The notes under the pieces: generated by a model
The model's database searches: none
The model's input: the letters and a program-made list of their open reading frames with translations, nothing else
What the model was told of the DNA's origin: nothing
Shown: one piece after another, positions 1-5,158 of the stretch
Numbering within the stretch: position 1 is the stretch's first letter
How the letters are laid out: each line of letters starts with the position of its first letter
Program-made: the position numbers and the translations under genes
Source: Candidatus Omnitrophota bacterium
Lineage (GTDB): Bacteria; Omnitrophota; Gorgyraeia; Gygaellales; Profunditerraquicolaceae
Reading direction: 5' to 3'
Assembly (NCBI GenBank): GCA_016867095.1
Contig: VGKK01000039.1
Location: 1 to 8,998, forward strand
DNA length: 8,998 nucleotides

Positions 1-968
1 GGCTTGGCTATCGCCGCCTTAAAGGTAGCCAGTGGCTGTTCGGAAAAACCTAAATTATCTAAGCCAATGGATAAATTGGATTTATCCAATAAGCGCAAAA
101 CAAATTTCTGGCCGAAAGTCGTCGGCAGGCCCGAAACCCTGAAATCTACTTCCTTGCCTTCAAACCTTACCTTAAACCTTCCGTCTTGCGCCAGGCGGCT
201 CTCGGTGATATCCAAATTAGAAATAATCTTGACGCGGGCCAGGATCGCGTTCTGATTTATTTTAGGGATTTTTAATACCTCGTGCAGGGAGCCGTCAATG
301 CGGTACCTGATCAGCAAATGATTCTGCTCCGGCTCAATATGTATATCAGAGGCCCTCTTTTTCAAGGCCTGGGTTAAAATCAGGTCTACTAATTTGACGA
401 TAGGCGGCTTTTCGCTCTCGTGGACTACGCTGGAAAGTTCAATATCTTCCTGCTTCAGCAGCTCTATATTCTCTTTTTGATCGGCGGGCTCAAGGGACGA
501 AGCTTCTCCAAGAATCTCCTGTATGCCTTTAGACTCCGGATGATATTGGTTCTCCTGCGCCCTGCTTATTTCCTCTTCAGGGCTTAAAACCGTGTCAATT
601 TTAAAACCGGTAAGCGTCCTTAAATCGTCTAACGCAAAAATATTCAGCGGATCGGATATGGCTACCGAAAGGGTATTGCCCATAATAGACAGGGGAATAA
701 CGTGGTATTGCCTGGCGATGCGCTCAGGAATCAATTTGATAACTTCCGGGTCAAACTTATACCTGTTAATATGCAGCGTGGGTATATAAAGCTGTTTTGA
801 TAAAAGAGAAAGCAGTTCTTCTTCCGAGAGAATCCCCTGCTCGACAAATACCCTTCTTAAGGGTATCTGTTTCTGTTTTTGTATTTCAAGTGCCCTCTCC
901 AGCTGCTCTTTGGTGAGGTGCTTACTTTCCAGTAATATTGCGATGATGTTCTCTTTTAGCGTCTGCAT
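1..968 (-). CDS. GspE/PilB-family assembly ATPase, second paralogue (N-terminal 322 residues; 3' end outside window)
   Basis: This is the N-terminal part of a second secretion/pilus assembly ATPase, which would power pilin or pseudopilin assembly at the inner membrane. Read by eye it runs from ATG at 968 to base 1 without a stop. Residues about 1-140 are an MshEN-type N-terminal domain ending in the conserved stretch IMGNTLSVAISDPLNIFALD. Residues 190-300 are the N2 domain, with ASDIHIEP at 206-213, RYRIDG at 221-226 and the arginine-rich RLAQDGRF near 258-265. The window ends before Walker A. The MshEN repeats are degraded: in the first, both glycines are replaced; in the second, only EQG keeps its glycine. 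A stop codon lies directly upstream of the ATG in frame, which fixes this start, but no Shine-Dalgarno sequence is visible. It is a divergent paralogue of the ATPase just upstream. Whether it serves type IV pili or type II secretion cannot be told. Confidence 0.9.
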   Translation of the reverse strand, partial: MQTLKENIIAILLESKHLTKEQLERALEIQKQKQIPLRRVFVEQGILSEEELLSLLSKQLYIPTLHINRYKFDPEVIKLIPERIARQYHVIPLSIMGNTLSVAISDPLNIFALDDLRTLTGFKIDTVLSPEEEISRAQENQYHPESKGIQEILGEASSLEPADQKENIELLKQEDIELSSVVHESEKPPIVKLVDLILTQALKKRASDIHIEPEQNHLLIRYRIDGSLHEVLKIPKINQNAILARVKIISNLDITESRLAQDGRFKVRFEGKEVDFRVSGLPTTFGQKFVLRLLDKSNLSIGLDNLGFSEQPLATFKAAIAK

Positions 969-975
969 TTAATGA

Positions 976-1027
976 GCGCATAACTTACGGAAGTCTGCCG
1001 TAGGCGGACGACGTAAGTTATTTGCGC
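976..1027. repeat. Hairpin element A, copy 1 (TAACTTACG stem)
   Basis: GCGCA+TAACTTACG (976-989) pairs with CGTAAGTTA+TT+TGCGC (1012-1027), giving a 14-bp stem with a two-base bulge. Inside it GTCTGCC/GGCGGAC forms a second 7-bp stem with one G:T pair. It sits 7 nt before the start of the downstream ATPase gene. It shares ATAACTTACGGA and ACGACGTAAGTTAT with the hairpin at 4971-5001. There is no T-run after it on either strand, so it is not a classical terminator. Confidence 0.75.
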
Positions 1028-1035
1028 GAATTTAA

Positions 1036-1138
1036 TCCAGCACTTATTTTTGAAAAAGCGCTTGAGTTAACTCAAGGAATAGTTTCGCTCTATCGCTTGA
1101 TCTCTAACTCCAGCACAATTGCAAAAATAAGTGCTGGA
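1036..1138. repeat. Perfect 17-bp inverted repeat with nested palindrome (element B, copy 1)
   Basis: Bases 1036-1052 and 1122-1138 are exact reverse complements (17 bp, beginning TCCAGCAC). The 69-nt interior holds a perfect 16-bp palindrome, CTTGAGTTAACTCAAG (1061-1076). It also holds a second direct copy of TCCAGCAC (1109-1116). GTGCTGGA at 1131-1138 can therefore pair either with the distant arm or with the nearby copy, which gives two mutually exclusive hairpins. No coding potential was recognised in it. Confidence 0.75.
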
Positions 1139-1145
1139 TGAGTTC

Positions 1146-1234
1146 GGACCTATAAGTTATGTCGCACTTGCCGCAGAAAGCGGCATACCGACCTTTCCGA
1201 TAAGGTCGGGTAACGTGCTCCATAACTTATGTCC
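1146..1234. repeat. Two-hairpin structured element C, copy 1
   Basis: The outer stem is GGAC (1146-1149) with GTCC (1231-1234), then ATAAGTTATG (1152-1161) with CATAACTTAT (1221-1230). Inside, GCAC (1164-1167) can pair with GTGC (1215-1218). Two hairpins follow: TGCCGC/GCGGCA (1169-1174 with 1180-1185) and CCGACCTT/AAGGTCGG (1188-1195 with 1202-1209, loop TCCGAT). It ends on the base next to the stop codon of the upstream ATPase gene. It is homologous to 5038-5120, with compensatory differences in the stems. Confidence 0.8.
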
Positions 1235-2950
1235 TCATTCATCCGGCGCGGTAACCCGTACCACTTCCTCAATTGTAGTTTCCCCTTCCAGGGCTGCCCG
1301 CAGCCCTTCTTCTCGCAAGGTCTTCATCCCCTCCAGGCGCGCCTTATTTTTAATCACGTACTCCTGCGCGCGGCTAAGGACCAGCTCCCGGATTGTGGGC
1401 GTCAATAAAAGGATTTCCGCGATACCGATCCTGCCGCTATAGCCCAAATTAAAACAATTAGAGCAGCCCTTACCGCGGAAAAATAAGGCTTTTTTATTTT
1501 CCTCAAGGTTTAGTTTCAGGTTCCTGGCGATTTCCTCCTTAAGCTGGTATTGTTCCTTGCAATAGGAGCAGATTTTGCGCACCAATCTTTGGGCAACCAC
1601 GCAGACCAAGGAGGCGTTAATCAGGTACGGTTCAACCCCCATATTAATTAAGCGCACGATTGCGCCGCTGGAGGTAGTGGTGTGCAGGGTAGAAAAAACG
1701 AGGTGACCGGTGAGAGCGCTTTTTATGGCGATATCTACCGTTTCATAATCGCGGATTTCACCAATCATGATGATATTGGGGTCTTGCCTTAATATGGAAC
1801 GCAACGCGCTGGCAAAGGTCAGGCCTATCTCGGGCCTTGTCGTCACCTGGTTTATCCCTTCCAATTGGTACTCTACGGGGTCTTCCACGGTCACCAGGTT
1901 TTTATAGGGGCTGTCCACAAACTTTAAAAGCGAATAAAGTGTGGTGGTCTTGCCGCTGCCCGTCGGGCCGCAGACAAGCATCATGCCGTGAGGCAGCTTA
2001 GATACTTTTTTCAGTTTGGAAATATTATCCTTGCTGAAACCCAGTTTCTCTATATCCAGGGTGGCGGTAGATTTATCCAGTATGCGGATGGCGACTTTCT
2101 CCCCCAGGCTGGAGGGGAGAATGGAAACGCGAAAATCCACTTCCTTGCCCAGGATCTTGGCCTTAAAACGGCCGTCCTGGGGAAGGCGGTGCTCGGCAAT
2201 ATTCAAGTCTGAAATTACCTTGACGCGGGAAACCAACGACGGATGCATGCTTTTGGGGGGCGACTGTTCCTCCTGCAAGATGCCGTCAATACGAAAGCGG
2301 ACCCTTAATTTATTGTCCAGGGGCTCAATAAGAATATCGGAGGCCTTCTTCTTGACCGCCTCTTCCAATATCATATTGGTAATTTTAATTACCGGCGCCT
2401 GGCGGCTCAACTGGTTCAGTTCCTGGTCGCTGGGCAAGGCCCCGCGCTCCTCTTTAATCAACTCAAGAGACGTTATGGACATCTCCTTGACCAAATCATC
2501 AATGATACCGCCGGTGGCGTCGGGATAGGATAATTCAATAGTCTGCAATATATCCTGGCCCGAAGAAATAATGGGGTTTATCTTATAGCCGGTAAGCGCC
2601 TTGACGTGGTCAATGGCAAATATATTTAAAGGGTCGGCCATTGCCAGGGTAACAGTATTACCCATTTTAGAGATAGGGATTATCTGATAATGACGGGCAA
2701 CTTCAACCGGGATAATTTTGGCTATTTCGTGGTCTATCTTGAAGCGCTTTAAATCAATAAGAGGAAAACCCAAGCCCTCGCTGAGGGTCAAAATCAGGTC
2801 GTTTTCCTTGATGAACTTTAAAGCTACGATAATGTCGCTAAGCCTGCCGCCCTTTTCCTTCTGGACCTCTATCGCCTGGTTAAGCTGTTTTTGCGTGATA
2901 AGTTTATTGTGGATTAATATTTCGGTCAGGCGCTCTTTTAGGGAAAGCAT
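1235..2950 (-). CDS. pilB: PilB/GspE-type pilus or type II secretion assembly ATPase (complete)
   Basis: This is the cytoplasmic hexameric ATPase that drives type IV pilus extension or pseudopilus assembly. The product is 571 residues, a normal length for the family. Residues 1-150 are an MshEN-type domain. N2 carries ASDILIEP (203-210) and RFRIDG (218-223). The C-terminal ATPase has Walker A GPTGSGKT (328-335), Walker B IIMIGEIRD (393-401, catalytic Glu 398), the His box TGHLVFSTLHTT (414-425), and the zinc-binding pair CSYC (461-464) and CSNC (496-499) typical of GspE/PilB. In the MshEN repeats both arginines (R7, R36) remain, but the glycines of the RLG and LxxxG positions are Thr/Ser and Lys, so cyclic-di-GMP binding is doubtful. 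The ATG is chosen because it gives a full N-domain. No Shine-Dalgarno precedes it, and a repeat array ends just upstream. No pilC, pilT or pilin gene is in the window, so the choice between PilB and GspE is not settled. Confidence 0.95.
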   Translation of the reverse strand: MLSLKERLTEILIHNKLITQKQLNQAIEVQKEKGGRLSDIIVALKFIKENDLILTLSEGLGFPLIDLKRFKIDHEIAKIIPVEVARHYQIIPISKMGNTVTLAMADPLNIFAIDHVKALTGYKINPIISSGQDILQTIELSYPDATGGIIDDLVKEMSITSLELIKEERGALPSDQELNQLSRQAPVIKITNMILEEAVKKKASDILIEPLDNKLRVRFRIDGILQEEQSPPKSMHPSLVSRVKVISDLNIAEHRLPQDGRFKAKILGKEVDFRVSILPSSLGEKVAIRILDKSTATLDIEKLGFSKDNISKLKKVSKLPHGMMLVCGPTGSGKTTTLYSLLKFVDSPYKNLVTVEDPVEYQLEGINQVTTRPEIGLTFASALRSILRQDPNIIMIGEIRDYETVDIAIKSALTGHLVFSTLHTTTSSGAIVRLINMGVEPYLINASLVCVVAQRLVRKICSYCKEQYQLKEEIARNLKLNLEENKKALFFRGKGCSNCFNLGYSGRIGIAEILLLTPTIRELVLSRAQEYVIKNKARLEGMKTLREEGLRAALEGETTIEEVVRVTAPDE

Positions 2951-2956
2951 ATTCTA

Positions 2957-3070
2957 TTGTGTAATGTTAGATGTGTAATGTGTAATGTAAAAACTTTTTA
3001 TTTTTATATGCGTTACACGTTCTTTTGCGTTACACTCACTTTACACATTACACTTTACACATTACACAAA
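2957..3070. repeat. Inverted pair of heptamer (NTTACAC) repeat arrays
   Basis: The left arm (about 2957-2992) is built of GTGTAAT units and the right arm (about 3038-3070) of TTTACAC/ATTACAC units in the opposite orientation. The right arm is essentially TTTACACATTACAC twice. Two further GTTACAC words stand at 3012-3018 and 3029-3035. The arms can fold on each other over an AT-rich centre that includes AAAAACTTTTTA. The array fills the whole 126-nt gap between the MshEN-only gene and the ATPase gene. Its unit and length differ from the elements in the other gaps. No function is recognised. Confidence 0.8.
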
Positions 3071-3076
3071 AATCTA

Positions 3077-3526
3077 TTATTCCTTGTCTTTGTAGTATTT
3101 CGCAATTGCCTTTTTGATATCTGATGAAGTAGAGACAAAAGTCTGCACGCTGCAGCCGGAGAGCAACTCTACGTCTTCAACCGCCTGGATATTTAAGGGA
3201 TTAGACATAGCTAAAGTCAGATTATTGCCTATCTTGTCTATGGGCACGAGCAAATACTGCCGGGCAACGCGGCCGGGGATAATATTTACCACCTCGGGAT
3301 TAATTTCATAGTTGCTTAAGGGCAGGTACGGAAACCCGTATTGCGCGGTCAGGGCCTGGGCGATATCTTCTTCCTTGGCAAAGCCTAATTCTACCAGTAT
3401 CTCGCCGATAAGCCCGCCCTTTTCCTTCTGGACGCTTAATACCTTGTCCAGCTGGGACTGCTTAATTACGCCCCGCTCAACAAGCAGCTCGCCTAATTGT
3501 TTATTGATAATTTTTTTAAGGGACAT
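3077..3526 (-). CDS. Stand-alone MshEN-type (GspE N-terminal) domain protein
   Basis: A 149-residue cytoplasmic protein consisting only of the domain normally found at the N-terminus of PilB/GspE/MshE ATPases. It has no ATPase part. Two 24-residue repeats are visible: LGELLVERGVIKQSQLDKVL onward (10-33) and IGEILVELGFAKEEDIAQAL onward (39-62), separated by the five-residue spacer KEKGG. This is the spacing described for cyclic-di-GMP-binding MshEN. Both LG and LVxxG glycines and the terminal glutamines are kept, but the Arg preceding LG is Gln (10) and Leu (39), so binding is possible rather than certain. Residues 65-145 resemble the rest of the ATPase N-domain (KIGNNLTLAMSNPLNI at 98-113). 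The gene starts 4 nt after the GGDEF gene, with a weak AGGA/GAGAG ribosome site, so the two are very likely co-transcribed and translationally coupled. It may be an adaptor or competitor for the ATPase N-domain; this is inference. Confidence 0.88.
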   Translation of the reverse strand: MSLKKIINKQLGELLVERGVIKQSQLDKVLSVQKEKGGLIGEILVELGFAKEEDIAQALTAQYGFPYLPLSNYEINPEVVNIIPGRVARQYLLVPIDKIGNNLTLAMSNPLNIQAVEDVELLSGCSVQTFVSTSSDIKKAIAKYYKDKE

Positions 3527-3530
3527 CTCT

Positions 3531-4952
3531 CTATCCTACGCGGGCCTTGCCATCCTTTTTAGCAAGGCGGATGCGCTCTTTCGCCTTATTCTTTAATTCT
3601 TCTCCGTCTACGCCGTCAAGGGGATTCTCGCTGACGCCCACGCTGACAGCAATCCTTTTGTTTATGTCCTGTTCTTCGCTGAAAGCGAATTCTATTTTTC
3701 TCTTGATTTCTTCGGCCATTTCGTGGGCCTTGCGTTTATTTTTTTCGGGTAAAACTACGGCGAACTCATTGTCGCCGGTCCTGGCTACGCGGTCAATATC
3801 GGAAACCGAATCTTTAATCAAAGAGCCGACCCTTTTTAAAACCGCCTCTGCCTGCAATGAACCAAAATTCTGGTGAAATTTAGCGAAATTATCAATATCA
3901 ATAAGGATAAAGGCGCAGGGCCGCTGATAAGCGATTGAACGCTTAATCTCTTCTTCCAGGCGGTTATAAATAAACGAGGCGTTATATAAACCGGTTAAGG
4001 CATCCCTTATCTCCAGCTTCTCCACCCGGTGTACCAGTATGTCATTCTCCGCGGCCACGGCTACCTGTTTGGCAAAAAGGTCCAACAGCTCTATTTCGTC
4101 TTTTCTGTATATAAAGGGGTCTTTGGTATTGCCGATGCCTAACGCCCCCATAACCCTGCCCCGGAGATATATAGGTAAGGCCAAGGTATTCTTCAATTTG
4201 AATTTTTCATAAAAAGAGGCGGCTAAATTTTCCGGCAACACATTCTGCTTATCCAATATCAAGGGCTTCATTTTAGTAATCATGTTCTCAAATAAAGCCT
4301 CCTTGGGCTCAAGCTTAATTTTAAGCAGGTACTGCGAATTTATGCCGTCGGCCGCCTTCATATAAACAGCTTCCTGCGTGGACTCCCTAAAGAGCAAATA
4401 GGCCACATCAGAGCTGGCCAAGAGGCGCGCCTTATCAATAATGACCTTCAGGATATCTTCTAATTTTGCGCCCTGCGATATAAGCGAACTTATCTGCAGT
4501 AAGCTGGAAAGCACCAATACCCTCTTCTGGATCTCCAGATTTATCTCGGTGGTCTTTTCGCTATAGCTCTTTAATTCATCCATATTGGAACGGATGCGGT
4601 GCGTCAGCTGGTTCAGGGCGTCGCTTAAATCGCCCACCTCGTCCGGCGACTCTACTTTTAACTTGCGGTTGATATCGCCGGCGGCGATTAACTTAGCTTC
4701 GCCGCTGATGGTAACAACCCGGTCAAATATCCCCTTAATCAGCCAGAAACCAATAATCACAATAAAAATAACCGCCGATATGGCCGCGGTGATATTTATC
4801 TGGAGGCTAAACTGCGGCTGCGGCAAGAGCCTGTAATTTGCCACCAATACCCCGAATACCAACAGCGGGAAGACAGACATCAGCGCAAAAGCGATAATCA
4901 GTTTACGCTTCAGGCGATACGAAGCTAATGAATTACTTTTATCTTTAGCCAT
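3531..4952 (-). CDS. Membrane HAMP-GAF-GGDEF protein with degenerate GDNEF signature
   Basis: An inner-membrane signalling protein of 473 residues. There are two membrane helices (about 18-39 and 54-72) joined by a loop of only about 14 residues, so there is no real periplasmic sensor. These are followed by a HAMP segment (about 73-125), a coiled linker, a GAF domain (about 155-305) and a GGDEF domain (about 313-470) that begins DALTGLYN. The expected GGDEF signature reads ARTGDNEF (390-397), replacing the second Gly by Asp and the metal-binding Asp by Asn. The usual RxxD inhibitory site reads SDID, and the GD of GDxVL reads AE. Diguanylate cyclase activity is therefore doubtful, and a role as a receptor or scaffold is possible. 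The start at 4952 is preferred over an in-frame ATG at 4964 because GGAGG lies 5 nt before it, whereas the upstream ATG has no ribosome site. A promoter and a structured leader precede the gene. Confidence 0.9.
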   Translation of the reverse strand: MAKDKSNSLASYRLKRKLIIAFALMSVFPLLVFGVLVANYRLLPQPQFSLQINITAAISAVIFIVIIGFWLIKGIFDRVVTISGEAKLIAAGDINRKLKVESPDEVGDLSDALNQLTHRIRSNMDELKSYSEKTTEINLEIQKRVLVLSSLLQISSLISQGAKLEDILKVIIDKARLLASSDVAYLLFRESTQEAVYMKAADGINSQYLLKIKLEPKEALFENMITKMKPLILDKQNVLPENLAASFYEKFKLKNTLALPIYLRGRVMGALGIGNTKDPFIYRKDEIELLDLFAKQVAVAAENDILVHRVEKLEIRDALTGLYNASFIYNRLEEEIKRSIAYQRPCAFILIDIDNFAKFHQNFGSLQAEAVLKRVGSLIKDSVSDIDRVARTGDNEFAVVLPEKNKRKAHEMAEEIKRKIEFAFSEEQDINKRIAVSVGVSENPLDGVDGEELKNKAKERIRLAKKDGKARVG

Positions 4953-4957
4953 TTTAA

Positions 4958-4962
4958 CCTCC
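4958..4962 (-). promoter_or_regulatory. Shine-Dalgarno site that fixes the GGDEF gene start
   Basis: On the minus strand GGAGG is followed by TTAAA and then ATG at 4952-4950. It overlaps the codons that an alternative start at 4964 would translate, so it argues for the shorter protein. It lies 8 nt downstream of the hairpin at 4971-5001. Confidence 0.8.
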
Positions 4963-4970
4963 ATGGGCAG

Positions 4971-5001
4971 ATAACTTACGGAGGGAAACGACGTAAGTTA
5001 T
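4971..5001. repeat. Hairpin element A, copy 2 (TAACTTACG stem)
   Basis: ATAACTTACG (4971-4980) and CGTAAGTTAT (4992-5001) form a perfect 10-bp stem with an 11-nt loop. It matches the hairpin at 976-1027 in the stem and in the bases flanking it (GGA on one side, ACGA on the other), but lacks that copy's inner GC-rich stem. It lies just upstream of the ribosome-binding site of the GGDEF gene. No T-run follows it. Confidence 0.75.
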
Positions 5002-5004
5002 GGT

Positions 5005-5027
5005 CCTTGACATCAAAGATGTCAAGG
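5005..5027. repeat. Perfect 10-bp hairpin (element B, copy 2)
   Basis: CCTTGACATC (5005-5014) and GATGTCAAGG (5018-5027) are exact reverse complements around a three-base centre. It occupies the same middle position as the 17-bp inverted repeat at 1036-1138 but is unrelated in sequence. It has no T-run, so a terminator role is unsupported. Confidence 0.7.
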
Positions 5028-5037
5028 GTCAAATTCG

Positions 5038-5120
5038 GCCAACAACTTACGTTCACTTGCCGCACAAGCGGCACACCGGCTGTTCAGATACAGCCGGGTG
5101 CTCGTTCCGTAAGTTGTGGC
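5038..5120. repeat. Two-hairpin structured element C, copy 2 (possible leader RNA on the minus strand)
   Basis: The outer stem is GCC (5038-5040) with GGC (5118-5120), then, past one bulged A, ACAACTTACG (5042-5051) with CGTAAGTTGT (5108-5117). Inside, CAC (5054-5056) can pair with GTG (5098-5100), enclosing TGCCGC/GCGGCA (5058-5063 with 5068-5073) and CCGGCTGT/ACAGCCGG (5076-5083 with 5090-5097, loop TCAGAT). Relative to the copy at 1146-1234, the first inner hairpin stem is identical and the other two stems differ only by compensatory changes. The predicted transcription start for the GGDEF gene is within a few bases of its minus-strand 5' end. Confidence 0.8.
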
Positions 5121-5129
5121 TTCATTTGA

Positions 5130-5158
5130 ATTATACCTCTTATCTTATTTCATTGCAA
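5130..5158 (-). promoter_or_regulatory. Sigma-70-like promoter for the GGDEF-MshEN genes
   Basis: On the minus strand TTGCAA (5158-5153) and a perfect TATAAT (5135-5130) are separated by exactly 17 bp. The -35 box matches 4 of 6 consensus bases and overlaps the last codons of the radical SAM gene. The expected start, about 7 nt downstream, falls near 5123-5121, right at the edge of the two-hairpin element. This would give a structured 5' leader of about 170 nt. The call is based on consensus matching by eye. Confidence 0.6.

Noticed and set aside
1146..1234. Two-hairpin element as a tRNA or an integron attC site
   Set aside because: There is no anticodon or T-arm consensus, no CCA-type acceptor end and no GTTRRRY core site; the stem-loop sizes do not fit a tRNA.
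1272..1300. TACAAT near the end of the first ATPase gene as a promoter for the second
   Set aside because: No -35 box is present at 16-18 bp spacing (CGGGCA is found), so it is unsupported.
1988..2528. Plus-strand open frames opposite pilB and the other genes
   Set aside because: They overlap strongly supported minus-strand genes, show no family signature and have low-complexity or Ser/Arg-rich translations typical of shadow frames.
2957..3070. Heptamer array as a CRISPR array
   Set aside because: The units are 7 bp with no unique spacers of 25-40 bp, and no cas gene is present.
4953..4964. Upstream in-frame ATG at 4964 as the GGDEF gene start
   Set aside because: It has no ribosome-binding site, and the GGAGG that serves the ATG at 4952 lies inside the extra codons.
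5005..5027. 10-bp hairpin as a rho-independent terminator of the radical SAM gene
   Set aside because: No T-run follows the stem on either strand.
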